From Bacillus sp. OK048 (lineage in GTDB: Bacteria > Bacillota > Bacilli > Bacillales > Cytobacillaceae): a stretch of 64,000 nucleotides of DNA. The notes beneath the pieces are model-generated. The model was not told the DNA's origin. It worked only from the letters and a program-made list of their open reading frames with translations, and made no database searches. A program made the translations under genes and the position numbers. Positions 1 to 8,942 of the stretch are shown here, in pieces. Numbering within the stretch: the first letter of the stretch is position 1; every line of letters begins with the position of its first letter. The stretch spans positions 1 through 64,000 of the forward strand of contig NZ_FNHN01000010.1 in the NCBI RefSeq assembly GCF_900103525.1, given 5' to 3'.

Positions 1-117
1 ACTTCAGCAACTAAATCAATGCATACGAAAAAGGAAGAGTTTCCTCCTCCTTTAATCATTACAAGGGTTATATTGAGACTTTTTCAGCAGTCTCGGGGAG
101 CCCTGCTTTTTATTGTT
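1..117. other. Left edge, no supported gene
   Basis: Downstream of sspO. A small hairpin (GAGACT at 77-82 pairing with AGTCTC at 91-96) may belong to the end of the sspO transcript. On the minus strand an ORF could start at 59 and run off the edge, but it has no ribosome binding site and no recognisable sequence, so I do not call it. Confidence 0.4.
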
Positions 118-267
118 TTATTGGTTTTTCTTCCGTTTTTTATTGTTCATTTTTTCCTTAATGGTTAATGGTTCGTTCGCCATTTCCTCATTAAATCCTG
201 CACCCTGCCCTTGTCCTTTTGCTGCATTTGCGCCGGGAATTACATGATTTGACTTTCCTTTTTGCAA
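118..267 (-). CDS. sspO: Small acid-soluble spore protein O
   Basis: A 49-residue ORF with a TTG start, preceded by a strong AGGAGGTGAT ribosome binding site. The peptide has the SspO signature: an N-terminal [13 protein letters not shown] stretch, a glycine/glutamine-rich middle and a lysine/arginine-rich tail (NNKKRKKNQ). SspO is a minor SASP of the spore core, made in the forespore. It is divergent from citB, as in Bacillus subtilis. The start is chosen because TTG is the only start codon at proper spacing from the ribosome binding site. No partner sspP is visible in the 117 bases left of it. Confidence 0.9.
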   Translation of the reverse strand: MQKGKSNHVIPGANAAKGQGQGAGFNEEMANEPLTIKEKMNNKKRKKNQ

Positions 268-432
268 CCTAATCACCTCCTACCGAGAATTACCCAGAAT
301 TCTCAATGATAGTGTTACTATTTCCTTTAATGCTTAAAAAATGACAACAAAAAAGTTTTTTGAGATAATATATAGGTACACAATTCTAATCTTTATGATT
401 ATTCTGTCACACGTTCTTATAGTATTTTTCTA

Positions 433-447
433 AATATTTTGAACATT
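433..447. promoter_or_regulatory. CodY-box-like site upstream of citB
   Basis: AATATTTTGAACATT matches the CodY consensus AATTTTCWGAAAATT with three mismatches. citB of Bacillus subtilis is known to be repressed by CodY, so the position makes sense. The match is modest. Confidence 0.35.
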
Positions 448-460
448 ATACATAAATATC

Positions 461-475
461 ATAAGGTAAACTTAT
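461..475. promoter_or_regulatory. CcpC-type dyad upstream of citB
   Basis: ATAA-GGTAAAC-TTAT matches exactly the ATAA-N7-TTAT dyad recognised by CcpC, the citrate-responsive LysR-family repressor of citB and citZ in Bacillus. A second, imperfect dyad with an 8-base spacer (ATAA at 484-487, TTAT at 496-499) lies just downstream and overlaps a possible -35 (TTGTTA, 494-499). Aconitase would then be repressed when citrate is low. Confidence 0.6.
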
Positions 476-622
476 CAATCACAATAACTTTCTTGTTATT
501 TACTTATGTAAAAGGTTGTATTAAGATTAGAATTGTGAGAAAAGTAGGGATGGATAGGAATATTCAAACTTTTCGACTTTTCGTTAATTTTAGTTAATGA
601 TGACGAACGAGGGGGCTTTACA

Positions 623-3334
623 ATGGTGAAAAATGATGTATTTAACGCACGCACTTCCTTTGAAGTAAACGGTAAACGCTACCACTATTACCGCTTAAGT
701 GCACTTGAAGAGGCTGGTCTTGGCAAGGTTTCGAAACTGCCGTATTCCGTAAAAGTATTACTTGAATCAGTGCTTCGCCAATATGATGGCCGCGTTATCG
801 CGAAAGAGCACGTTGAAAACTTAGCAAAATGGGGAACAGATGAGCTTAAAGAAGTGGACGTTCCATTTAAGCCATCACGTGTAATCCTCCAAGACTTCAC
901 TGGTGTTCCAGCGGTAGTTGACCTTGCTTCTTTAAGAAAAGCAATGGCTGACCTTGGCGGCGACCCAGATAAAATTAACCCTGAGAAAACTGTTGACCTT
1001 GTAATTGACCACTCTGTACAGGTTGATGCTTACGGTTCTGCAGACTCTTTACGAGTAAACATGGATTTAGAATTTGAACGTAATGCTGAGCGTTATCAGT
1101 TCCTAAGCTGGGCTCAAAAATCATTCAATAACTACCGTGCAGTTCCACCAGCAACAGGTATCGTACACCAAGTTAACCTTGAGTACCTAGCTGATGTTGT
1201 ACATGTAGCAGAAAATGCTAACGGTGAATTAGAAGCATATCCAGATACTTTAGTTGGAACTGACTCTCATACTACTATGATCAACGGTCTTGGCGTTCTT
1301 GGCTGGGGTGTTGGCGGTATCGAAGCAGAAGCAGGAATGCTTGGTCAGCCTTCATACTTCCCAGTTCCTGAAGTAGTGGGTGTTAAATTAACAGGTGTAC
1401 TACCAAACGGAGCAACTGCAACAGACTTAGCTTTAAAAGTAACTCAAGTTCTTCGCAGCCAAGGGGTAGTTGGTAAATTTGTTGAATTCTTCGGTCCTGG
1501 TGTATCTGTCCTGCCATTAGCAGACCGTGCAACAATTGCAAACATGGCTCCTGAATATGGTGCAACTTGTGGATTCTTCCCAATTGATGATGAATCCCTT
1601 GCATATATGCGTTTAACTGGCCGTGAAGAAGAGCAAATCAATGTAGTTGAACAATACTGTAAAGCAAACGGATTGTTCTTTGATCCAGCTTTAGAGCCAG
1701 TTTATACAAATGTTGTTGAAATAGATCTTTCCGTTATCGAAGCAAATCTTTCAGGTCCTAAGCGTCCACAAGATTTGATTCCTCTTTCAAAAATGAAAGA
1801 AGAGTTTGTAAAGGCAGTTTCTGCACCACAAGGTAACCAAGGCTTCGGCTTACAGGCAGACGAACTCGACAAGTCAGCTGTTGTTAACTTCCAAAATGGT
1901 GACGAAACAACGATTAAAACAGGTGCGGTTGCCATTGCATCCATTACAAGCTGTACGAACACTTCTAACCCATATGTATTAGTAGGTGCAGGACTTGTTG
2001 CGAAAAGAGCAGTTGAATTAGGAATGGAAGTTCCTAAGTTCGTTAAAACTTCTTTAGCACCAGGTTCTAAGGTTGTAACTGGATACCTTCGTGATTCTGG
2101 ATTACTTCCATACCTAGAGCAAATCGGCTTCAACCTTGTTGGTTATGGCTGTACGACATGTATCGGTAACTCCGGTCCTTTAAAAGAAGAAATCGAAAAA
2201 ACAATCGCTGAAAACGATCTTTTAGTTACTTCTGTACTTTCAGGTAACCGTAATTTTGAAGGACGTATTCATCCGCTTGTAAAAGCAAACTATCTTGCTT
2301 CACCACCTTTAGTTGTTGCTTATGCTCTAGCAGGTACAGTGAACATTGATTTTGCTTCTGAAGCAGTCGGTAAAGATAAAGACGGCAATGATGTATTCTT
2401 TAAGGATATTTGGCCATCAACAGCGGAAGTTAATGACGTTGTTAAACGTACTGTTACTCCTGAACTATTCCGCAGAGAATATGCGAATGTGTTCGGTGAC
2501 AACGAGCGTTGGAATGAAATCAAAACTAGCAATGAACCGTTATATACTTGGGATGAGGATTCTACTTACATTGCAAACCCGCCATTCTTTGAAGGTTTAT
2601 CACCTGAACCTGGTACTGTTGAGCCATTAAATGGACTTCGTGTGGTAGGTAAGTTTGGAGATTCTGTAACAACTGACCATATTTCTCCTGCAGGTGCTAT
2701 TGGTAAAAATACTCCAGCCGGAAAGTATTTATTAGAAAAAGGTGTTCAACCTCGTGACTTTAACTCTTACGGTTCTCGTCGTGGTAACCATGAAGTTATG
2801 ATGCGTGGAACATTTGCAAACATCCGTATCCGTAACCAAATCGCACCAGGTACAGAAGGCGGCGTAACAACATACTGGCCAACCGATGAAGTTACATCGA
2901 TTTATGATGCTTGCATGAAGTACAAAGAAAACGGCACTGGGCTTATTGTTCTTGCTGGTAAAGATTACGGAATGGGCTCTTCACGTGACTGGGCTGCTAA
3001 AGGTACTAACCTTTTAGGCATTAAGACAGTTCTTGCTGAAAGCTTCGAGCGTATTCACCGTTCTAACTTAGTGTTAATGGGCGTGCTTCCACTTCAATTT
3101 AAAGAAGGCGAAAGCGCTGAAACACTTGGCTTAACTGGTAAAGAAACAATCGATGTTCAAGTGGACGAAAACGTTAAACCACGCGACTTCCTAAAAGTTA
3201 CTGCTACTGATGAAGCTGGTAACAAGAAAGAATTTGAAGTACTTGTTCGCTTCGATTCTGAAGTTGAAGTTGACTACTACCGTCATGGTGGTATCCTTCC
3301 AATGGTACTTCGCGAAAAATTACAAGAAGCTTAA
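623..3334 (+). CDS. citB: Aconitate hydratase (aconitase)
   Basis: Aconitase interconverts citrate and isocitrate in the TCA cycle; in Bacillus the apo-form also binds iron-responsive-element-like RNA. The 903-residue length matches the bacterial AcnA/IRP1 class. The three cysteines for the 4Fe-4S cluster are present: C444 in SITSCTNTS, and C510 and C513 in [12 protein letters not shown]. The C-terminal swivel domain has [18 protein letters not shown] ribosome binding site precedes the ATG. The gene is monocistronic, with a strong terminator directly behind it. Upstream CcpC- and CodY-like sites suggest the usual carbon and nitrogen control. Confidence 0.97.
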   Translation: MVKNDVFNARTSFEVNGKRYHYYRLSALEEAGLGKVSKLPYSVKVLLESVLRQYDGRVIAKEHVENLAKWGTDELKEVDVPFKPSRVILQDFTGVPAVVDLASLRKAMADLGGDPDKINPEKTVDLVIDHSVQVDAYGSADSLRVNMDLEFERNAERYQFLSWAQKSFNNYRAVPPATGIVHQVNLEYLADVVHVAENANGELEAYPDTLVGTDSHTTMINGLGVLGWGVGGIEAEAGMLGQPSYFPVPEVVGVKLTGVLPNGATATDLALKVTQVLRSQGVVGKFVEFFGPGVSVLPLADRATIANMAPEYGATCGFFPIDDESLAYMRLTGREEEQINVVEQYCKANGLFFDPALEPVYTNVVEIDLSVIEANLSGPKRPQDLIPLSKMKEEFVKAVSAPQGNQGFGLQADELDKSAVVNFQNGDETTIKTGAVAIASITSCTNTSNPYVLVGAGLVAKRAVELGMEVPKFVKTSLAPGSKVVTGYLRDSGLLPYLEQIGFNLVGYGCTTCIGNSGPLKEEIEKTIAENDLLVTSVLSGNRNFEGRIHPLVKANYLASPPLVVAYALAGTVNIDFASEAVGKDKDGNDVFFKDIWPSTAEVNDVVKRTVTPELFRREYANVFGDNERWNEIKTSNEPLYTWDEDSTYIANPPFFEGLSPEPGTVEPLNGLRVVGKFGDSVTTDHISPAGAIGKNTPAGKYLLEKGVQPRDFNSYGSRRGNHEVMMRGTFANIRIRNQIAPGTEGGVTTYWPTDEVTSIYDACMKYKENGTGLIVLAGKDYGMGSSRDWAAKGTNLLGIKTVLAESFERIHRSNLVLMGVLPLQFKEGESAETLGLTGKETIDVQVDENVKPRDFLKVTATDEAGNKKEFEVLVRFDSEVEVDYYRHGGILPMVLREKLQEA

Positions 3335-3340
3335 TATTAC

Positions 3341-3372
3341 AACCACCATGCATTTTTGCATGGTGGTTTTTT
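3341..3372 (+). terminator. Rho-independent terminator of citB
   Basis: A 12-bp perfect stem (AACCACCATGCA with TGCATGGTGGTT), a TTTT loop and a following T-run. It starts six bases after the citB stop codon. Confidence 0.92.
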
Positions 3373-3386
3373 AGAAAGGATAAATT

Positions 3387-4358
3387 ATGGTGTTAGAACA
3401 AATCTATGGAGTTAATACGAAAGATCTTATTCCAATAAGTGAAGGGTTTCATAACACTATACTCAGCTATCAAAACCTCATTTTTAGACTCTCATCACGT
3501 AATAGCCGAAGTTTAGAAGAAATTGAAAGTGAAGTAGCCTATCTACAAGCACTTGGAGAAAAAGGGGTATCAGTATCCTTGCCAATAAAATCACCAAAAG
3601 AAAAGATAATCGAAAGCACTGATCAACATTATATTGTTTGTTTCGAAAAAGCAAAGGGAAATGCTGTGGATGTTGCGGATCGCGAGGTTTGGAATAAGGA
3701 TTTATTTTTTACATGGGGAAGAGTTAGTGGAAGGATACACCAGGTATCAAAGGATATTAGGATAAACCGTCCAACCTGGAGCCCCGACAATCCTGACATA
3801 TTAAATCTTTTACCAAAAATCAAATCAAAAATAATAGCAAACAGATATGAGCAATTATTAAAGCTACTTGGAGATTTTGAAATGAATTCAAATCTCTTTG
3901 GACTCATTCATAATGATTTTCACCAGGGTAATTTCTTTGTGAATAAGGGAGAAATAACAATATTCGATTTCGATGATTCCGCTTATCATTGGTTTGCATA
4001 TGATTTAGCTGTTTCCTTTTATCATGCTTATTGGCAAGCTTCATCCTTTACACCTGAAAATACGGAGTTTCCCTTTGTCTTTTGGAAGTACTTCTTAAAA
4101 GGATATATGCAGGAACATCTAATTAGCAAAGAACTAATTCAACAGATTCCAATCTTTTTAAAAATTAGAGAGATCTTTTTGTATACTTTATTTATGGAGA
4201 AGTGGGACACAAAAAATTTGGAGGATTGGCAGGAATATACTCTTACTAATTTAAAAAACAAGATCGAAACAGGCGAGCCTTTTTCAGAAGTTAATTTTAC
4301 GGAAATGATTGACAATCTCGTTAAGGATGGGATTAGTCTATCCTTTTTTAAGTCCTGA
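3387..4358 (+). CDS. APH/CotS-family phosphotransferase-like kinase
   Basis: A 323-residue cytoplasmic protein of the aminoglycoside phosphotransferase / choline kinase fold (PF01636-type). It has the catalytic loop LIHNDFHQGNFFV (Brenner-like HxDxxxxN) and, downstream, the metal-binding IFDFDDS motif in place of DxD. A GAAAGGA ribosome binding site precedes the ATG. It lies right after the citB terminator and is followed by its own terminator. The natural substrate is unknown; members act on small-molecule hydroxyls, or are spore-coat-associated (CotS, YutH). There is no evidence that it is an antibiotic resistance gene. Confidence 0.75.
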   Translation: MVLEQIYGVNTKDLIPISEGFHNTILSYQNLIFRLSSRNSRSLEEIESEVAYLQALGEKGVSVSLPIKSPKEKIIESTDQHYIVCFEKAKGNAVDVADREVWNKDLFFTWGRVSGRIHQVSKDIRINRPTWSPDNPDILNLLPKIKSKIIANRYEQLLKLLGDFEMNSNLFGLIHNDFHQGNFFVNKGEITIFDFDDSAYHWFAYDLAVSFYHAYWQASSFTPENTEFPFVFWKYFLKGYMQEHLISKELIQQIPIFLKIREIFLYTLFMEKWDTKNLEDWQEYTLTNLKNKIETGEPFSEVNFTEMIDNLVKDGISLSFFKS

Positions 4359-4653
4359 ACGTATATATTTCAATGAAAAAATAGTTATTGTAAGCTTTTT
4401 AGGCTAATTTAACTTATGCTATTTTTGTTGTAAAAACAACATGACTTTAAACACTCTCTTCCGGTTCAATGGAAGGGAGGTTTTTTTATGAATAAAAAAT
4501 ATATGCTGTAAATTACTTTATTTGCTTTTCTAAAATACTTTTTATAAACTATTCTTATGATTGTCACATATTTGGCACACACAATCATCATTTCAACTAA
4601 GTATATAGTGTAAAATCAGAATAGAATATTATTGAACCAAGGGGGTTCGGGGT
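4359..4653. other. Intergenic region before the ResA-like gene
   Basis: Besides the terminator at 4454-4487, it holds an 8-bp inverted repeat (ATGATTGT at 4557-4564, ACAATCAT at 4581-4588) about 70 bases before the next start, possibly an operator. Nothing else is recognised. Confidence 0.4.
4454..4487 (+). terminator. Terminator after the APH-like gene
   Basis: A 9-bp stem with one G-U pair (CTCTCTTCC with GGAAGGGAG), an 8-base loop and seven T residues. Confidence 0.8.
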
Positions 4654-5187
4654 ATGGTAAAAAAAGTAATTGCTATTGTAGTGTTAATTGCACTACTTGG
4701 AGTTGCAATTGTGCAGGCAATGGACAAAAAGGCTGAACCCGAGAATAAAAGTCAAGAAGCTTCCAATATGAGTGGTTTAAAAGTAGGGTCAAAGGCACCT
4801 GATTTTGAACTAAAAACATTAGCGGGAGAGACTGTTAAATTATCCGATTTAAAAGGAAAAAAAGTGATGCTAAATTTCTGGGCAACCTGGTGTCCGCCAT
4901 GTAAAGCAGAAATGCCTGCGATGGAGCAATTTCACAAAGAAGCTGGCGATGAGGTAGTTATTCTAGCAGTCAACATTGACCCACATTTAGATGTAAAAGC
5001 ATTTGTTGATGAAAATGGAATTACTTTTCCGATTCCATTAGATGATGAAGATAAAGTAAATGAAATGTATCAAGTTTTATCGATTCCAACTACGTATTTT
5101 ATTGATACGAAGGGAAATATCGGTTACAAGTATATCGGTGCTATGAATCACGATACAATGAAACAATATACGAAGGAACTTAAATAA
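4654..5187 (+). CDS. yneN: ResA/YneN-like thiol-disulfide oxidoreductase
   Basis: A 177-residue membrane-anchored thioredoxin-fold protein (AhpC/TSA-Redoxin type). Residues 4-22 form a signal anchor, followed by a charged linker. The thioredoxin domain starts near residue 45, with the active site WATWCPPCK (C80, C83) and the cis-proline loop SIPTTYF. It should face the outside of the cell and reduce or exchange disulfides, for example in cytochrome c maturation or spore envelope proteins. Position behind citB matches yneN of Bacillus subtilis. The ATG follows an AAGGGGGTTCGG ribosome binding site. Confidence 0.88.
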   Translation: MVKKVIAIVVLIALLGVAIVQAMDKKAEPENKSQEASNMSGLKVGSKAPDFELKTLAGETVKLSDLKGKKVMLNFWATWCPPCKAEMPAMEQFHKEAGDEVVILAVNIDPHLDVKAFVDENGITFPIPLDDEDKVNEMYQVLSIPTTYFIDTKGNIGYKYIGAMNHDTMKQYTKELK

Positions 5188-5219
5188 GACATTGGAAGAG
5201 AAATCCAATGTCTTTTTTT
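5186..5219 (+). terminator. Terminator of the ResA-like gene
   Basis: An 11-bp perfect stem (AAGACATTGGA with TCCAATGTCTT), 7-base loop and a seven-T tail. It overlaps the stop codon region. Confidence 0.9.
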
Positions 5220-5322
5220 CGTTCTAGCCCACTTTTCTTTTTAATTTTCAAAAAGTTGTAATAATTGAAATCGTTTCCGGGCATAATAACTGTTAGAATA
5301 GGAAATAAGGAAGGTGTAATAC

Positions 5323-5454
5323 ATGAGAAAACCTAGAAAACGTTCCTTTGCAGAACTTGTGTCTGAAAATAAAAGTCAACTATTAAAAGATAGAGCTGCG
5401 ATGGAAAAGATTGAATTACGTTTAGAAGAAAAGCGTCTTGGAAAAGCAGAGTAA
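5323..5454 (+). CDS. FbpB-family small basic protein
   Basis: A 43-residue, highly charged ORF beginning MRKPRKRSFAELVSENK and continuing as an amphipathic helix rich in Lys, Glu and Leu. This matches the Fur-regulated basic protein B family (PF13040-type), small proteins of the Bacillus iron-sparing response that work with the sRNA FsrA. The ribosome binding site is AAGGAAGGTG. I do not see a convincing Fur box upstream, so iron control is an inference from the family only. Confidence 0.7.
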   Translation: MRKPRKRSFAELVSENKSQLLKDRAAMEKIELRLEEKRLGKAE

Positions 5455-5477
5455 CTCACATAGATTACCAATCATGT

Positions 5478-5511
5478 TCCTCCTTTAAAATGGACAAAAT
5501 GTTAAGGAGGA
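5478..5511 (+). promoter_or_regulatory. Inverted repeat covering the sspN ribosome binding site
   Basis: TCCTCCTT at 5478-5485 is the exact complement of AAGGAGGA at 5504-5511, which is the sspN Shine-Dalgarno sequence. In the mRNA this 8-bp stem with an 18-base loop would hide the ribosome binding site. The pairing is visible; a regulatory effect is inferred. Confidence 0.4.
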
Positions 5512-5521
5512 GGGATAGTAA

Positions 5522-5665
5522 ATGAGTAATCCGAAAAGAGACAGTAAACACTTTGTCCCAGAGAATATTGGAACAAAATCAAAGGGCTTTGGAGGAAACA
5601 AAGGTAAAACTCATCAAGATAAATCTGGTAAGCATGCTCAAGTAATGCAAACAAAAGGTGAATAA
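5522..5665 (+). CDS. sspN: Small acid-soluble spore protein N
   Basis: A 47-residue ORF beginning [20 protein letters not shown] and ending [15 protein letters not shown]; the HxDKSGxxxxxMQTKGE end is typical of SspN. It is a minor SASP of the spore core, made late in the forespore. An AAGGAGGAGGG ribosome binding site precedes the ATG. Order sspN-tlp behind citB-yneN is as in Bacillus subtilis, but here a weak terminator-like hairpin separates sspN from tlp. Confidence 0.92.
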   Translation: MSNPKRDSKHFVPENIGTKSKGFGGNKGKTHQDKSGKHAQVMQTKGE

Positions 5666-5677
5666 ATAGTATGGTAA

Positions 5678-5715
5678 AAGACTCGTCAGGCAATCGCCAG
5701 CGGGTCTTCTTTGTT
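5678..5715 (+). terminator. Hairpin between sspN and tlp, probable terminator
   Basis: AAGACTCG at 5678-5685 pairs with CGGGTCTT at 5701-5708 (one T-G pair), with a smaller inner GGC/GCC stem. The tail is only partly T-rich (TCTTTGTTC), so termination may be partial and let sspN transcripts reach tlp. Confidence 0.55.
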
Positions 5716-5803
5716 CGTTCTCCCAAAAAATTTTTGTGATATTTTTTTCGCTTCGATACAAACTATATCTGTAACATGACACCACTAAGGAGGAGATTTT
5801 TCA

Positions 5804-6019
5804 ATGACCTATAACAATAAACCTAAACCAGACGATCGTAGTGACAACGCAGAAAAGCTTCAATCAATGATCCACGATACCCTTGAAAACATCGAAGCTG
5901 CAGAAGAATCACTTGCATTTACTGACAGTGAAACACAGCGTCAACAAATAGCAGAGAAAAATGAAAGGCGCCGTGAGAGCATTGATGCATTTCGTTCAGA
6001 AATAAAGGATGAAACCTAA
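5804..6019 (+). CDS. tlp: Small acid-soluble spore protein Tlp
   Basis: A 71-residue, hydrophilic, helical protein with the Tlp-family start (MTYNNKPKPDDRSDNAEKLQ) and ERRRESIDAFRSEIKDE near the end. Despite the historical name (thioredoxin-like protein) it has no active-site cysteines; it is a spore SASP. An AAGGAGGAG ribosome binding site precedes the ATG. Its position after sspN is conserved in Bacillus. Confidence 0.93.
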   Translation: MTYNNKPKPDDRSDNAEKLQSMIHDTLENIEAAEESLAFTDSETQRQQIAEKNERRRESIDAFRSEIKDET

Positions 6020-6027
6020 AAAACTTG

Positions 6028-6057
6028 GGACCTGTTCGTTACATACAGGTCCTTTTT
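6028..6057 (+). terminator. Terminator of tlp
   Basis: An 8-bp stem (GGACCTGT with ACAGGTCC) followed by TTTTTCTTT. Confidence 0.85.
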
Positions 6058-6122
6058 CTTTCGTGTCATTGGATTGGTTGTGGTAAGATTAAGAGGAAAT
6101 TTTTAAAGAAGAAGTGATTCTA

Positions 6123-8453
6123 TTGATAAACCATCAAACGAATAAACAGAACCTGAGTAATGACCAATTAATCCAGTGGGAAAAAGAACTTGAAGAAAAT
6201 GGGTTTATTACCGACGAAAATAAGCTGCTACTTACCATTCGTCATCAGTCAAATCCAATACTTTTATCGAAAATGTTAACAGTTGCTGCACTCACACGCC
6301 TTAACCGCAATATGCAGGATTCATTAGCATCGGCTTGGCTTACTAAAGCATTAACATTATATCCTGAAAATGAGAAAGCAAGGTCCTATTTTATTCAATA
6401 TGACTGGAAAAAGAAAAAAGATATTCTGGATGTACTGACATTCCCAGCGATTCGGGAAACAGATAATCGAACTGCAAAGAAAAAGGTTGCTGAACAATAC
6501 ATACAAATTTGTCAACGTTTCTTAGCTGAAGCAGATGATCAGTTAGAGGATTTAACTGAAAAAAAGAATTTGGCTAAGACAGTAGGAAATAAACAGCTTC
6601 ACAAACAGTATATGGATCTCGTTGAGCTACTGGCAGCTTCAATAGAAGTAAGTGCAAATCTCCTAAAAGCTGCTGAGGAGTACGAGGAATCGATAAAAGG
6701 TGTTTTTCATACTGCAACTTATTATGACGAATTAAAATTACATTTGTCCACACTAGAAGACATTAAGAATGACTGGCAGAAACAGTTTATTGATGAAGAA
6801 AATGACCAAACAACTTCAGAAAATGCATTGGACCAACTAAATGAAATGATTGGCATGGACGTTGTCAAAAAGCGAGTCAATGATTTTTATCAATTTTTAA
6901 AATATCAGAAAAACCGAAAAGAACTTGGCTTCCAAATAAAAGATGAACTTAGTCTTAATATGGTTCTAACAGGTAATCCAGGAACAGGAAAAACAACAAT
7001 TGCCCGTTTATTAGCTAAAATCTATCACGAGCTCGAGGTGCTTCCGCGCCCTGAAGTGATAGAGACTGACAGGTCACAGTTGGTGGGAGCCTTCGTTGGT
7101 CAAACAGAGGAAAACGTTCGTGCGGTTGTAGAGCGAGCTATTGGCGGTGTTCTGTTTATTGATGAAGCCTATAGTTTAAAACGCGAAGGACAAACAGGCA
7201 ATGATTATGGACAAACAGCCGTTGACACCCTTGTTTCGCTTATGACCGGTAATGAATATGGAGGGAAATTCGCTGTAATTTTGGCGGGCTATCCGGAGGA
7301 AATGCGTATCTTTCTAGATGCCAATCCAGGTCTAAGGAGCAGGTTTCCGCAATCAAATCTCATCCATTTACCTAATTATTCAAATGAAGAATTGATCGAA
7401 ATTGCTGAAAAAATTGCGTTGGAAAATGATTATATCCTTACGGAAGAAGCAAAGACGGAAATAAACTATCGCCTTGAACAGGAACGTGTGGATGATACAT
7501 TTGGTAATGCAAGATCGGTTCGCAATATTGTCTTGGATGCTATTTTTAAAAAAGGGTCTGATTATCCCATTCCAAATGATGATATCCTCAAATACTCCTT
7601 TTTGGATAAAGCAGACTTTGAAGTGGAAAAGAATGATCTTCGAGAATCCCCTGTTGAAAAATTGGAACGGTTAATTGGCTTGACCGATCTAAAAGCTGAA
7701 TTGGAAATGCTTGTTTCCTTTGTTAAAATGCAGCAGTTTCGAAAGAACAATGGTCTTCCAACTGTACCCATTCAGCTTCATTCTGTTTTCACCGGGAATC
7801 CCGGTACAGGTAAGACAACAGTAGCGAAGATTTATGCTGAACTCCTTCGGGAATGCGGGATGTTAAAAAGAGGTCACTTAATCGTTGCGAGCAGGGCGGA
7901 TTTCGTAGCCGGATATGTTGGTCAAACGGCAGGTAAAACAAAGAAAAAGATCCGAGAGGCACTTGGAGGAGTTTTATTTATTGATGAAGCCTATTCTCTC
8001 TTAAGCCCGACAGCTGGTGACTTTGGTAAGGAAGTGGTTGATACCTTAGTGGATGAGATGACCAAACATAATGAAAATCTTGTTGTAGTCCTTGCCGGGT
8101 ACCCAAATGAAATGGATCAGTTACTAGAAAGCAATCCTGGGTTGCGCTCAAGGTTTAAAAAATTCTTTTTATTCCCTGATTATTCCGCTGAGGAGCTGCT
8201 CGATATTATTGAATCGTATGTTGAAAGCTTCCAATACAACCTTACCGATCAGGCTAAATCCCTCTTAAAACAAAAGATGAAAGATAGTTCGTTTCGAGGA
8301 AATGGCAGATTCGCAACGAATTTAGCTGATGAAATGTTCCAAGCACAGGCTATGAGGCTAATGGGCGAAGGTGGAGAAGAGGATATATTAGAACAAGCCA
8401 TTCATATAGAAAGTGAAGATGTGGACATAGCGTTTAATAAAATGGCGCTTTAG
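6123..8453 (+). CDS. Double-AAA CbxX/CfqX (SpoVK-like) ATPase
   Basis: About 776 residues. The N-terminal third is helical with no recognised domain. Two AAA+ modules of the CbxX/CfqX/SpoVK type follow, each with Walker A GNPGTGKTT (near residues 285 and 560) and Walker B GVLFIDEAYSL, plus the NPGLRSRF arginine motif. Classical SpoVK has one such module in about 320 residues. The TTG at 6123 is chosen because GAAGTGAT just before it fits the 16S anti-SD; a GTG at 6114 in the same frame lies inside that site. The relatives include sporulation proteins and Rubisco activases, so a remodelling role is likely but the target is unknown. Confidence 0.85.
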   Translation: MINHQTNKQNLSNDQLIQWEKELEENGFITDENKLLLTIRHQSNPILLSKMLTVAALTRLNRNMQDSLASAWLTKALTLYPENEKARSYFIQYDWKKKKDILDVLTFPAIRETDNRTAKKKVAEQYIQICQRFLAEADDQLEDLTEKKNLAKTVGNKQLHKQYMDLVELLAASIEVSANLLKAAEEYEESIKGVFHTATYYDELKLHLSTLEDIKNDWQKQFIDEENDQTTSENALDQLNEMIGMDVVKKRVNDFYQFLKYQKNRKELGFQIKDELSLNMVLTGNPGTGKTTIARLLAKIYHELEVLPRPEVIETDRSQLVGAFVGQTEENVRAVVERAIGGVLFIDEAYSLKREGQTGNDYGQTAVDTLVSLMTGNEYGGKFAVILAGYPEEMRIFLDANPGLRSRFPQSNLIHLPNYSNEELIEIAEKIALENDYILTEEAKTEINYRLEQERVDDTFGNARSVRNIVLDAIFKKGSDYPIPNDDILKYSFLDKADFEVEKNDLRESPVEKLERLIGLTDLKAELEMLVSFVKMQQFRKNNGLPTVPIQLHSVFTGNPGTGKTTVAKIYAELLRECGMLKRGHLIVASRADFVAGYVGQTAGKTKKKIREALGGVLFIDEAYSLLSPTAGDFGKEVVDTLVDEMTKHNENLVVVLAGYPNEMDQLLESNPGLRSRFKKFFLFPDYSAEELLDIIESYVESFQYNLTDQAKSLLKQKMKDSSFRGNGRFATNLADEMFQAQAMRLMGEGGEEDILEQAIHIESEDVDIAFNKMAL

Positions 8454-8486
8454 CAATCGGATTGATAAAAGAAGGGGAAGATAGAT

Positions 8487-8915
8487 ATGGACAACCTATT
8501 TATTTCTACGAGAGAAATTCAACTTTTATACGCAGATACTGATATGATGGGCGTCATCTATCATGCAAATTATTTAAAGTATTTTGAGCTGGGAAGAAGC
8601 GGTTTGATTGAGGACCTGGGGTACAACTACGTAGATATGGAGAATGCAGGCTATTTTGCACCTGTATATGACATCCAAGCAACCTATAAAAAGCCTTTAC
8701 GATATGGTGATAAGGGGTTTGTAAAAACGTGGATTGAAAAAAATGATGGTATTAAAACCATTTATGGATATTCCATCATTAATGGGGAAGAAGAAGTGTG
8801 TGCAGAGGGATCCTCAACACATATTGTGGTCAAAAAGGACAGCTTTCGACCAATTGCCTTCAAAAAGGCATTTCCGGAATGGTTTTTACGGTATGAGGAA
8901 ATAAAGAAGAAATAG
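8487..8915 (+). CDS. yneP: Acyl-CoA thioesterase, YneP-like
   Basis: A 142-residue single hot-dog-fold protein of the 4-hydroxybenzoyl-CoA thioesterase family. The active-site helix region reads YADTDMMGVIYHANYLKYFE, with the catalytic aspartate in the DTD motif. It should hydrolyse acyl-CoA esters in the cytoplasm. It follows the AAA gene after 33 bases (GAAGGGGAAGA ribosome binding site) and precedes yneQ, so the three probably form one transcript. Position matches yneP of Bacillus subtilis. Confidence 0.88.
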   Translation: MDNLFISTREIQLLYADTDMMGVIYHANYLKYFELGRSGLIEDLGYNYVDMENAGYFAPVYDIQATYKKPLRYGDKGFVKTWIEKNDGIKTIYGYSIINGEEEVCAEGSSTHIVVKKDSFRPIAFKKAFPEWFLRYEEIKKK

Positions 8916-8942
8916 AAGGTCAATTGCTCCTGAGGTGATAGA

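Larger units (their letters stand above)
379..537. repeat. 15-bp perfect inverted repeat flanking the citB control region
   Basis: CACAATTCTAATCTT at 379-393 recurs as its exact reverse complement at 523-537. The arms are 129 bases apart and enclose the putative CodY and CcpC sites. No T-run follows, so this is not a terminator. It could be a pair of sites for a regulator that loops DNA, or a long-range RNA or DNA fold. Confidence 0.7.
268..622. other. sspO-citB intergenic control region
   Basis: A 355-base AT-rich region between divergent sspO and citB. It holds the inverted repeat, the CodY-like box and the CcpC dyad listed separately, and the citB ribosome binding site (GAGGGGG, about 609-615). 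No additional ORF or RNA gene is seen. Confidence 0.6.

Noticed and set aside
1-59. Minus-strand ORF running off the left edge (MIKGGGNSSFF...)
   Set aside because: No ribosome binding site, too short, not recognisable.
3387-4358. Aminoglycoside resistance gene
   Set aside because: The APH fold is shared by many kinases and the context is housekeeping; nothing specific to antibiotic substrates is seen.
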